Shown: positions 1 to 6,421 of the stretch, in pieces
Position numbering within the stretch: position 1 is the first letter of the stretch
Layout: each line of letters opens with the position of its first letter
Origin: Rhodospirillaceae bacterium
GTDB lineage: Bacteria > Pseudomonadota > Alphaproteobacteria > JABSOH01
Length of the DNA: 8,981 nucleotides
Reading direction: 5' to 3'
Assembly (NCBI GenBank): GCA_020629355.1
Contig: JAHDDM010000037.1
Location: forward strand, 1-8,981
Notes under the pieces: model-generated
Databases searched by the model: none
Told to the model about the DNA's origin: nothing
What the model saw: only the letters and a program-made list of their open reading frames with translations
Position numbers and translations under genes: made by a program

Positions 1-91
1 TAAGGAGCGCGACTGCGCGACCGCCACGTATGTGGCGCCCCCGCGGAGCCTAGGCGCAAGGCCGACTGGCGTGAGCGATAAAGAACTATAG
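1..91. repeat. GC-rich interspersed repeat unit, copy 1
   Basis: This is the first of two near-identical units; the second starts 127 bases later. The first 55 bases are identical between copies, and so are the last 24. The only differences lie in a short stretch around 56-67, where there is a small substitution with a one-base length change and a 2-base change. The unit contains short stem-loops: GCGC-GACT-GCGC at 7-18, CGCCAC-GTAT-GTGGCG at 22-37, and GCC-GACT-GGC at 61-70. It is much richer in G+C than the neighbouring genes and has no plausible reading frame. It may begin 3 bases before the window, since copy 2 starts CTATAAGG. It resembles a structured intergenic repeat; I do not recognise the family. 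Confidence 0.85.
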
Positions 92-129
92 CCTGTCCCA
101 TATGATCATTTTATATGGGATAGGCTATA
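87..129. terminator. Strong 17-bp hairpin between the two repeat units; possible minus-strand terminator
   Basis: The left arm TATAGCCTGTCCCATAT (87-103) and right arm ATATGGGATAGGCTATA (113-129) pair over 17 positions with one G-T wobble, around a 9-base loop. The outer TATA bases are shared with the ends of the flanking repeat units. Read on the minus strand, downstream of the rhomboid gene, the stem is followed by GTTCTTTAT. That is T-rich but not a clean U-tract, so termination is possible but unproven. The plus strand has no T-run after it. It could equally be the centre of a composite repeat element. Confidence 0.45.
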
Positions 130-219
130 AGGAGCGCGACTGCGCGACCGCCACGTATGTGGCGCCCCCGCGGAGCCTAGGCCATAAGGCCGATAGGCGT
201 GAGCGATAAAGAACTATAG
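128..219. repeat. GC-rich interspersed repeat unit, copy 2
   Basis: This is the second copy of the 1-91 unit, in the same orientation and 92 bases long. The stem-loops are kept: GCGC-GACT-GCGC at 134-145, CGCCAC-GTAT-GTGGCG at 149-164, and GCC-GATA-GGC at 189-198. In the last one the loop changed while the stem stayed. A possible extra stem GGCC-ATAA-GGCC (180-191) is specific to this copy. CTATA occurs at both edges (125-129 and 214-218) and once more at 221-225, in the stop codon of the rhomboid gene. The unit therefore abuts that gene's end almost exactly. Confidence 0.85.
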
Positions 220-220
220 A

Positions 221-832
221 CTATAAACGAAAACGGGCGTAAATATACCCAACTGCCAACCCCGCCAGATGCGCATACCAGGCAATCGCCATGTTCGCGG
301 CATAAGGGATCAGTCCAAACAACAGGTTGATCCCAATCCAAACAAACAGGAACTGTCTACTCCGTATTCGACTATCGAATGGGCGCGGCATTGGGCGAGT
401 TTGGGTCATTCCCAGGCAAGTGATCGCCCCGATTAAAGCCGAAATTGCTGCTGAAGCCCCTATAAGAGGGCGCTGTGCATCCTGTGCAATCATCAAGTCG
501 CTACTCGAACCAGCCAACGCGCCAAGAATATACAGCAAGATAAAGATGCGTATCCCGAATAAAGTCACGACAACCTTGCCAAAAGCAACGAGCATGGCAA
601 GATTAACAAACAGATGCAACCAATCGCCATGTATTAGGCTATAGCCAATCGGCGACAATATCGAGGCCAGAGGACTCACCGCCAGATATTCGACACCTTG
701 AAAGCGTAAAGGCACAAAAGCTAGGTGCGAAAATATTATTTGCGCTACCGAATCCCAACCAAATGCTCGTGGTAAATGCAACAAAAGCATGAGACCAGCG
801 AGCCATTGCAGAACTTTAGGAAGTGTCGTCAT
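221..832 (-). CDS. Rhomboid family intramembrane serine protease
   Basis: This is a 203-residue multi-pass inner-membrane protein of the rhomboid (GlpG-like) family, which cleaves transmembrane substrates within the membrane. The family signature is complete. HGDWLHLFVN (68-77) gives the H-x4-H-x3-N motif of the second helix, GASA (125-128) holds the nucleophile Ser127, and AHLAGLAVG (187-195) holds the catalytic partner His188. About six hydrophobic segments are visible, roughly at 8-24, 56-89, 95-113, 124-142, 160-176 and 182-199. There is no extra soluble domain, so it is a minimal bacterial form. I chose the ATG at 832 because the open frame further upstream (to 901) runs into the hook-type gene and adds charged, non-family residues. 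No clear Shine-Dalgarno is visible. It lies 31 bases after the hook gene with no obvious terminator, so it is probably co-transcribed. The substrate is unknown. Confidence 0.86.
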   Translation of the reverse strand: MTTLPKVLQWLAGLMLLLHLPRAFGWDSVAQIIFSHLAFVPLRFQGVEYLAVSPLASILSPIGYSLIHGDWLHLFVNLAMLVAFGKVVVTLFGIRIFILLYILGALAGSSSDLMIAQDAQRPLIGASAAISALIGAITCLGMTQTRPMPRPFDSRIRSRQFLFVWIGINLLFGLIPYAANMAIAWYAHLAGLAVGYIYARFRL

Positions 833-863
833 GGGAAAAAGTGAAAGATATAGCCTGTACTCT

Positions 864-2438
864 TTACTTTTTAAGCTGAACTGCACGTTCCTGCATTTCA
901 ATGGCTGTCGTTAAGGTTTTGGTGCTCACACTGTAGGCGCGCTGGTTAATGATCATCTCTGAGAACTCTTCAGCTAAATCAACATCCGAAGCCTCAAGAA
1001 CTCCAGTAAGAAGCCTTTGCGAGCCTGAAGAATCCAAAGCTAAAACACTCACCTCGCCAGAACGACTACCGATCCGCGATAAAGTGCCACTAACATCATC
1101 CAGACCATTGATGCTACGCGCAACACCCGCAACCAGTTTCGCCAGAGGAACTTGCGCCCCATCATCAAAATGCCGGTAGACTATACCATCACTGGCAACA
1201 CTCAAATTTGTGAACTGCCGAACAGTAACAGTACGTCCATTCGGGGTCAAAGTCACTGTACTCTCGCCGCCATAGCTGTCAACATTACGAAAGTCGAATT
1301 TCAAATTTAGTTCTTTTTCGACATATTTCGGCAAGGCGGGATTACGCAAAAATTGCCCTGGATTATTGGGGTCTTCAATTACCTGTGCCGGATTCGGCGC
1401 TGTTACCGTAATGGGCACACGGAAATTATTAAAATCCGTGATCACCGTTGAACCTGCTGGCGGGAAATTGCCGCCACCAGTCCAAACCCGCAAAGGTTGC
1501 CCATCACCATCGAATTGAATCCGCCAGCCAAGCTGTTCCTGTACGGCTTCAGAACTTACCGCCGCTAAAGGAATCTCATCGCCATAAGGGATTTCATTTT
1601 CAGCCAATTCATCCACATTCTTACCACCGACTTTTTGTGAATTCAGCATCTTAATACCCCAAACATTCGTCGCAAGCTTCGTAAGAATAAAGCTCATTGG
1701 GATAGTATCCGTGAAACGGGAGTCTGCACCATCGCCTGCTGCATTAACCTTACCGTGGCCATTGTACAGATTCATGCCCAAGGTAACACTGCCTCCAACT
1801 GGCGTATCAGAGGGCAAATTACCACCAAAGACAACTTCTGATGTCGCAATCGCTTCGGTTGCCTCCTTGGAAGCCGCCTTTGCCAGCCGAATTGGACTTA
1901 AACTGCCTACGCTATTAACGGTCTCGTATTCACCCGTGGCTTCACTGTACATCAGTCCCATGACATTATGACCATTCTGATCAGACAGATAGAGACCCTG
2001 ATTTTCCAAAGACTGCACCCCGCCCTTATAAAAAGGCCGCACCTCAAAATTGCCTGCCGAGGTCAAATAGGTTTCACCAGCAACAGAAAAATCATCTCCG
2101 TCATAGTCTCGAACGATAAATTTGCCACTGCCCTGAATGGCCAAATCAAGATCACCGCCTGTTTGATGAAATTGCCCGTCACCCATGTGATCACGCGCCA
2201 TACGGGAAGAAATACCATTAAAAGTTGCCGCATGGGTACTTGCACCAGATTCGTTGCCACCATTATGCGCTGCCGGATTGACCTGGTTATGATTCCCCGC
2301 CATCATTTCGGAAAAATGTACCGTGCTGCGCTTATATCCTGTGGTATTCAGATTGGCAATATTCTCACTGACCGAACTGAATCGACTGCTTTGCGCTCTG
2401 AGCGCTTGGCTAATGGTATGAACAGTACGCAAAGACAT
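864..2438 (-). CDS. flgE: Flagellar hook protein, FlgE-like
   Basis: This 524-residue protein of the flagellar rod/hook family would polymerise into the hook after export by the flagellar type III apparatus. The N-terminus (1-38) has the rod/hook signature, with SENIANLNTTGYKRS near 24-38. LDLAIQGSGKFIVRD (97-111), YLTSAGNFEV (124-133) and GLYLSDQNGHNVMGL (148-162) match the D1-type core that surrounds variable hook domains. The C-terminus (about 488-524) has the FlgE/F/G coiled-coil motif EEFSEMIINQRAYSVSTKTLTTAIEM. FlgF and FlgG are about 250 residues, so this length favours FlgE. There is no signal peptide, as expected for the family. The frame is open to a TTG at 2522, but the sigma-54 promoter at 2482-2498 lies inside that extension and residue 29 begins the family N-terminus, so ATG 2438 is preferred. 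It has no flagellar neighbours here; a rhomboid gene follows. Confidence 0.85.
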   Translation of the reverse strand: MSLRTVHTISQALRAQSSRFSSVSENIANLNTTGYKRSTVHFSEMMAGNHNQVNPAAHNGGNESGASTHAATFNGISSRMARDHMGDGQFHQTGGDLDLAIQGSGKFIVRDYDGDDFSVAGETYLTSAGNFEVRPFYKGGVQSLENQGLYLSDQNGHNVMGLMYSEATGEYETVNSVGSLSPIRLAKAASKEATEAIATSEVVFGGNLPSDTPVGGSVTLGMNLYNGHGKVNAAGDGADSRFTDTIPMSFILTKLATNVWGIKMLNSQKVGGKNVDELAENEIPYGDEIPLAAVSSEAVQEQLGWRIQFDGDGQPLRVWTGGGNFPPAGSTVITDFNNFRVPITVTAPNPAQVIEDPNNPGQFLRNPALPKYVEKELNLKFDFRNVDSYGGESTVTLTPNGRTVTVRQFTNLSVASDGIVYRHFDDGAQVPLAKLVAGVARSINGLDDVSGTLSRIGSRSGEVSVLALDSSGSQRLLTGVLEASDVDLAEEFSEMIINQRAYSVSTKTLTTAIEMQERAVQLKK

Positions 2439-2481
2439 CGGAAAATCTAATTGAATGGCAGAAGAATACGCTTCAAGAACA

Positions 2482-2498
2482 TGCAAATATCGCGCCAA
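2482..2498 (-). promoter_or_regulatory. Sigma-54 type (-24/-12) promoter of the hook gene
   Basis: On the minus strand the sequence is TTGGCGCG-ATAT-TTGCA. This matches the RpoN consensus (YTGGCACG-N4-TTGCW) at all but one position, and the GG and GC pairs are separated by exactly 10 bases. The predicted transcript start is near 2471, giving a leader of about 33 bases to ATG 2438. Sigma-54 promoters drive hook and basal-body genes in several alphaproteobacteria, so the location fits. I could not identify an upstream activator (FlbD or FleQ/FlgR type) binding site. Confidence 0.72.
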
Positions 2499-2551
2499 AA
2501 GACACCTTTTATACAACGCCAAAAAGTCTTACAAAGAACAGTGAGTTTTGC

Positions 2552-2582
2552 TTGACAAATGCTGATAAAAAAACGATGTAGT
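2552..2582 (+). promoter_or_regulatory. Promoter of the tRNA-Glu gene
   Basis: A perfect TTGACA -35 hexamer sits at 2552-2557. The -10 is weak: TGTAGT at 2577-2582 (4 of 6 matches) has a long 19-base spacer, while GATGTA at 2575-2580 has an ideal 17-base spacer but poor identity. A GC-rich stretch (2588-2593) follows before the tRNA at 2595, which resembles the GC-rich discriminator of stringently controlled stable-RNA promoters. The -35 is convincing; the exact -10 is not. Confidence 0.5.
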
Positions 2583-2604
2583 GACCAGCGCGCTGACCCC
2601 ATCG
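2567..2604 (-). terminator. Candidate terminator for the minus-strand operon, embedded in the tRNA-Glu 5' region
   Basis: On the minus strand CGATG (2604-2600) can pair with CATCG (2578-2574). The enclosed segment can pair further (G-T, G-C and T-A pairs, then a CAG-CGCG-CTG stem-loop), although a mismatch and a 3-base bulge interrupt it. A run of seven T residues (2573-2567) follows at once. The arrangement fits an intrinsic terminator for transcripts leaving the dehydratase gene. It overlaps the tRNA promoter and the first ten bases of the tRNA gene on the other strand. Confidence 0.38.
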
Positions 2605-2669
2605 TCTAGCGGTTAGGACACCACCCTTTCAAGGTGGTAACACGGGTTCGATCCCCGTTGGGGTCGCCA
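2595..2669 (+). tRNA. tRNA-Glu(UUC)
   Basis: This is a 75-base tRNA with CCA encoded in the gene. The acceptor stem is GACCCCA (2595-2601) paired with TGGGGTC (2659-2665), and G2666 is the discriminator. The D arm is GTCT/GGAC (2604-2607 and 2616-2619). The anticodon stem CCACC/GGTGG (2621-2625 and 2633-2637) encloses the loop CTTTCAA with anticodon TTC at 2628-2630. The T arm is ACGGG-TTCGATC-CCCGT. All stems pair perfectly. It stands alone on the plus strand between two minus-strand blocks, and its 3' end is only 8 bases from the stop codon of the convergent dehydratase gene. No integrase or phage gene is visible beside it. Confidence 0.97.
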
Positions 2670-2677
2670 TTTTCTTT

Positions 2678-4597
2678 TCAGACTTCCTCCTGCTTCGCAT
2701 AGACCCAATCCACCACTTCCGTGCTTGGTCGGTAGCCAGTAACCCGCTTCCTAAAGATATTCAGAATCTCATCAATGTCGTTCTTGTGCACGGCGGCACG
2801 CAAGATAGACAGGTCTGCTTCAAGCTCCTGCCAAGACACAAAGGGGTCTTGCGCGCGCTGAATTTTGGAATGGCGCGTTGGCTGAGGATCATCGCCCAAT
2901 AATAACTCTTCATAAAGCTTCTCTCCCGGACGTAAGCCAGTAATACTAATGGCAATATCACCATCAGGGTTTTGCACATCACAGACCGTAAGACCCGAAA
3001 GCTCAATCATCCGCCGCGCTAAATCATCAATTTGTACTGGTTCGCCCATATCCAAAATAAACACATCCCCTCCTCTGGCCATGGCACCCGCCTGAATAAC
3101 CAGCTGAGCAGCTTCTGGAATAGACATAAAGTAACGTGTAATCTCAGGATGGGTGAGGGTGATTGCCTCGCCATTTTTAATCTGCTGGCGAAATTTCGGA
3201 ATAACAGAGCCAGAAGAATTCAGGACATTGCCAAAACGCACCATAGAAAGTTGTGTTTTCCCGCTCTTGGAATGATGATCAAACAGAGACTGCAAACATA
3301 ACTCAGCCAGACGCTTACTTGCCCCCATGACATTGCTCGGACGTACAGCCTTATCGGTGGAAATCAAAACAAAATCGGATACGCCTTTTTCAATCGCAAG
3401 CTGCACCGTCGCAAGCGTACCAAAAACATTGTTTTTCACGCCTTCAATCACATTATGCTCAACCAACGGCACATGCTTGTAAGCAGCTGCGTGATAGATT
3501 GTATCAGGTTGCCATGTTCCGATAATCTCCCCCATGCGATCAATATCTTGCACTGAGGCCAAGAGAGGCACAAGAGCGACTTCCCGCCCCTCCAGCTCAG
3601 CGTGAATAGAATACAAGGCATATTCGCTTATCTCTACCAGCAACAGTGCCTTAGGCTTAACCTTGACAATCTGTCGACAAAGTTCACTACCTATCGAACC
3701 GCCTGCACCAGTAACCAGCACCACCTTATCCAAGATATTCTGCGCAAGCAGCGTCTGATCAGGCGTTACTGGTTCACGCCCCATAAGCTCGTCAATATCA
3801 AGATTACGCAAATCCGTAGTCGTCACACGCCCCTCTGCCAGATCAGTGAGGCTAGGCAGTGTGCGTACTGCAACACGATGCGGTTTAATACTGCTGAGTA
3901 TCTCGTTACGCCGCCTTCGGCTCACCGAAGGCATTGCAAGCAGCACATGTGTGATCCCTTTGGTTTCAATAAGACGAGGAAGATCAGCGGAAGCAGAAAT
4001 GGCTTGACCATTCAGGACTTGACCATGCAGACGTTCATCATCATCCAAAAAACCCACCACCTGCATTTCACGGCTGTTATCCAGCGCAGAAAGCAACTGT
4101 CGCCCTGCACTGCCAGCGCCATAAATCAGTGATCGAGGCACGCCTTCGGCTTTCAACCTACTCCGCAAGGCATCACCAAACCAATAGCGCACCAAAGTTC
4201 GAGACCCGCCAATGGCCAGAAACAATAAAACGGGTTGAATCAGTCCGATTGTTCGGGGCGTACCTTGAATACCCATAGCTGTAATGATGCCAGCGTAGAG
4301 TAAACCATAAACAGCTACTGCTTGCATAACAGAAATGATATTGGACCAGCCTGAATAGCGGAAGATAGCGCGATATAATCCAGACACCGCAAAAATAGGC
4401 AAGGCAAGGGCGAGCGAAATAACCACAGCCCAAAGCGCACGGTCTGCAAGGGAAACCACTTCGCCTAAGCGAAGATAAAATGCCACCCAAACAGTAAGAA
4501 TACAAAGACTAATATCCACCGCCATGACAATGATACGCTTGGCATAGCGGGGTAATGCCAAAACAGACTGCGAAGCTTGTCTAAAATTATTTAACAT
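2678..4597 (-). CDS. Membrane-anchored nucleotide-sugar 4,6-dehydratase/epimerase, WbpM/PglF/CapD type
   Basis: This 639-residue protein of the long polysaccharide-biosynthesis dehydratase family typically converts UDP-GlcNAc to a 4-keto-6-deoxy sugar. Such sugars lead to bacillosamine, QuiNAc or FucNAc for O-antigen, capsule or protein glycosylation. Four N-terminal membrane helices are visible (about 20-42, 53-72, 88-110 and 117-137). A first nucleotide-binding fold has GAGSAGRQ at 160-167. The catalytic short-chain dehydrogenase domain has VTGAGGSIGSE (295-305), YKHVPLVE (373-380), STDKA (413-417), RFGNVLNSSGSVIPKF (454-469) and LRPGEKLYEEL (555-565). The usual Tyr of YxxxK is Met424 (MGASK, 424-428), as known for long WbpM-like members, so the site should be active. 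It is full length. The gene starts 12 bases after the hydrolase and is probably last in the operon. Sugar product and glycan are not determinable. Confidence 0.92.
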   Translation of the reverse strand: MLNNFRQASQSVLALPRYAKRIIVMAVDISLCILTVWVAFYLRLGEVVSLADRALWAVVISLALALPIFAVSGLYRAIFRYSGWSNIISVMQAVAVYGLLYAGIITAMGIQGTPRTIGLIQPVLLFLAIGGSRTLVRYWFGDALRSRLKAEGVPRSLIYGAGSAGRQLLSALDNSREMQVVGFLDDDERLHGQVLNGQAISASADLPRLIETKGITHVLLAMPSVSRRRRNEILSSIKPHRVAVRTLPSLTDLAEGRVTTTDLRNLDIDELMGREPVTPDQTLLAQNILDKVVLVTGAGGSIGSELCRQIVKVKPKALLLVEISEYALYSIHAELEGREVALVPLLASVQDIDRMGEIIGTWQPDTIYHAAAYKHVPLVEHNVIEGVKNNVFGTLATVQLAIEKGVSDFVLISTDKAVRPSNVMGASKRLAELCLQSLFDHHSKSGKTQLSMVRFGNVLNSSGSVIPKFRQQIKNGEAITLTHPEITRYFMSIPEAAQLVIQAGAMARGGDVFILDMGEPVQIDDLARRMIELSGLTVCDVQNPDGDIAISITGLRPGEKLYEELLLGDDPQPTRHSKIQRAQDPFVSWQELEADLSILRAAVHKNDIDEILNIFRKRVTGYRPSTEVVDWVYAKQEEV

Positions 4598-4609
4598 TAT
4601 TCATTGTCT

Positions 4610-5374
4610 CTAGGCAGAGTTGAGAAATTTCTCGATAGCTGCTGTAAAAATTTCTGGTTGTTCTAACAGGCCGAAATGCTTCAGGTCTGGTGCGATAGAG
4701 ACCTCGCCGTTAGGCATTTCTGCCGCTATTGCGCGTGACATCTCTGGTGTGCTGCCGCTATCGTTTTCTCCAGTCATCATCAGGCTTGGTACCGCAATCG
4801 GAGGCTGGGGACGAATCAATTCCTTTACACCATGCACCAGCACCCGTCGATGGGCGATATAGTTTTGAGTATCATTCGCCAGAACAATTTTGCGAATTTT
4901 ATCTACCTTATCTTTCTGATTTTCAAGAAATTCCGCACTGAACCAACGCTGTAAAATACGCTCGATCATATCTGCTGGTGCGCCAATATCGACCTGTTCT
5001 TCGGCAAATTTCTGCTGCTCTTCTCCGCGTTCGTGAGGTGAATTCAGCACCACGAGACCCTGTACCCGCTCTGGGTACCGAAGCGCAAAAGACCGATTGA
5101 TCATACCGCCAAGAGAAAAACCTACCAGAACTGCCTTTTCGATATGTAGCTGATCCAGTAAATTCTTCAACTGTTCAGTCAAGGAAAATAAAGTCGGTGG
5201 GCTTTCTGGTAATGGGCTTTCACCATGCCCTGGTAAATCATAGCTGAGTACCTGAAAGCGGTGCGCCAATACTGGCGCAATATCGCCCCAAGTACTTTGG
5301 CGCGTTAAACCCAAGCCGTGAATCAGAACAAGGGTTGTTTTCCCCTGCCCCTGTAGAGTGTACGCTGTTTCCAT
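4610..5374 (-). CDS. Alpha/beta-fold hydrolase
   Basis: This is a 254-residue soluble hydrolase of the canonical alpha/beta fold, similar in size and motifs to 3-oxoadipate enol-lactonase, esterase and C-C hydrolase relatives. The oxyanion-hole motif HGLG lies near residues 19-22 and the DLPGHGES strand-turn near 46-53. The nucleophile elbow GFSLGG places Ser87. Asp205 (in TGENDSGS) and His233 (in LKHFG) complete the triad, and a helical cap spans about 115-190. The exact substrate cannot be read from motifs. I chose ATG 5374, whose A is the last base of the monooxygenase TGA stop (a TGATG junction). A TTG one codon upstream would give 255 residues. The tight junction suggests translational coupling. 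In context it may hydrolyse an ester or lactone made by the preceding monooxygenase; that is inference. Confidence 0.9.
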   Translation of the reverse strand: METAYTLQGQGKTTLVLIHGLGLTRQSTWGDIAPVLAHRFQVLSYDLPGHGESPLPESPPTLFSLTEQLKNLLDQLHIEKAVLVGFSLGGMINRSFALRYPERVQGLVVLNSPHERGEEQQKFAEEQVDIGAPADMIERILQRWFSAEFLENQKDKVDKIRKIVLANDTQNYIAHRRVLVHGVKELIRPQPPIAVPSLMMTGENDSGSTPEMSRAIAAEMPNGEVSIAPDLKHFGLLEQPEIFTAAIEKFLNSA

Positions 5375-6408
5375 CAAGCAAACTCTGGCATGACCTGTTC
5401 AATAAACAGCCGCAGTGAATGTTTTTGTTGCGCCATATCCAACCCCATACTGGCATAGTAAATAAACGAATCCACGCCAATATCCTGATACATTTTCAGC
5501 TTAGCAATCACCTGTTCAGGATTACCAAACAGCAGGTTTTCTTCGAGCATATCTGGTGCAACCCGTGCATTGCCTTCAAGACTTTCCAACGCCACCGCAT
5601 CTGGAAAGCCATTATGCACATCACCCGTAGCCGTCATCAAATTGCCAAAGCGTGCCAGGACAGTACGCACTGCATCAATAGCCAATTCACGATGTTGTGC
5701 ACTTTCATATACCGCGGTATGGCGCATCATGGCAAAATTTCCATTAAATTTCCCACCATATTTTGCAATGGATTCATCAAGAAATGTTCGATATTTCGCG
5801 GCCTCGGCAAAGGGCAGAGTCAAAGGCCAGCTCATAATATTGCAGTTCTGCTCGACAGCATAATCAAAAGTAATAGGCGAGCGCGCCGCAACCCAAATCC
5901 GCACATCATCCTGTAGAGGCTTGGGACAGGAAGTCGCTTTCGGGAACTGCCAAAATTCGCCGTCATGCTCCACGTCACCTTGCCAAAGCTTTGTAATTAA
6001 AGGCAACATTTCCTGAACATAACGATAACCTTCTTTTTGCGACAGTCCAGGGCGCATCCGATCAAATTCACGTTGATACGCGCCTGAACCCAAACCAAGT
6101 TCTAATCGCCCGTCCGATAAAACATCCAGCAAGGCGGCCTCGCCCGCAAGGTTAATCGGATGCCAATAGCAGGCATTCGCCACACCGCAACCAAGGCGGA
6201 TATTTTCAGTGTGCTCGCCCCACCATGTCAAAATCTGAAAGGGATTCGGCGCTATGGTCATTTCCAAGGCGTGATGCTCCGCCGCCCAAACAATTTCAAA
6301 GCCAGCAGCATCCGCCATTTGCACCATCTCCAGGGTGTGGTCTCGAACGGAGCGGATATCTATTGTATCGTCATTGCGTTCAAGGTTGATAGCAAGATGA
6401 AATTTCAT
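5374..6408 (-). CDS. LLM-class flavin-dependent oxidoreductase (luciferase-like monooxygenase)
   Basis: This 344-residue protein of the bacterial-luciferase superfamily would use reduced flavin and O2 to oxidise an organic substrate. It has the (beta/alpha)8 layout, with WAAEHH at 41-46 (the luciferase-alpha-like E-H-H segment), the LSDGRLELGLGSGAY flavin/phosphate region at 97-111, and the C-terminal FGNPEQVIAKL (294-304) and FIEQVMPEF (335-343) motifs. Length and ends are normal for the family. The start is secure: ATG 6408 has AAAGGAG seven bases upstream (6415-6421), overlapping the TAA stop of the dehydrogenase gene. The protein needs reduced FMN, probably from a separate flavin reductase; none is in the window. 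Alkanal, Baeyer-Villiger type II and heterocycle-opening activities are all possible. Confidence 0.92.
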   Translation of the reverse strand: MKFHLAINLERNDDTIDIRSVRDHTLEMVQMADAAGFEIVWAAEHHALEMTIAPNPFQILTWWGEHTENIRLGCGVANACYWHPINLAGEAALLDVLSDGRLELGLGSGAYQREFDRMRPGLSQKEGYRYVQEMLPLITKLWQGDVEHDGEFWQFPKATSCPKPLQDDVRIWVAARSPITFDYAVEQNCNIMSWPLTLPFAEAAKYRTFLDESIAKYGGKFNGNFAMMRHTAVYESAQHRELAIDAVRTVLARFGNLMTATGDVHNGFPDAVALESLEGNARVAPDMLEENLLFGNPEQVIAKLKMYQDIGVDSFIYYASMGLDMAQQKHSLRLFIEQVMPEFA

Positions 6409-6414
6409 TATCTA

Positions 6415-6421
6415 CTCCTTT
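6415..6421 (-). promoter_or_regulatory. Strong ribosome binding site of the monooxygenase gene
   Basis: AAAGGAG on the minus strand lies six bases from ATG 6408 and shares bases with the TAA stop of the aldehyde dehydrogenase (6420-6422). It is the clearest Shine-Dalgarno in the window, fixes the start, and points to coupled translation after the upstream gene ends. Confidence 0.85.

Noticed and set aside
1..219. The two repeats as a CRISPR array
   Set aside because: Only two units, each about 91 bp, with a palindromic interval instead of a spacer; no cas genes. The pattern does not fit CRISPR.
849..858. TATAGCCTGT, a 10-base match to the hairpin arm at 87-96
   Set aside because: Too short and without the rest of the repeat; most likely chance, though a repeat remnant cannot be excluded.
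833..901. Longer rhomboid start at 901
   Set aside because: It overlaps the end of the hook gene and adds a polar stretch not seen in minimal rhomboids; ATG 832 leaves a normal intergenic gap.
1968..2450. 160-residue plus-strand reading frame opposite the hook gene
   Set aside because: It is fully antisense to a well-supported gene and shows no recognisable motif. The same applies to other long opposite-strand frames, e.g. 3602-4132 and 5419-5916.
2439..2522. 28-residue N-terminal extension of the hook protein from a TTG at 2522
   Set aside because: It contains the sigma-54 promoter, has no ribosome site, and lies before the conserved family N-terminus that starts at ATG 2438.
2595..2669. 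tRNA-Glu 3' end as an integration (att) site for a genomic island
   Set aside because: No integrase, no duplicated tRNA end and no compositional break beside it in this window.
2670..2677. Pyrimidine-rich stretch after the tRNA as an intrinsic terminator
   Set aside because: The T-run is short and broken by C, and no separate stem precedes it other than the tRNA acceptor stem.
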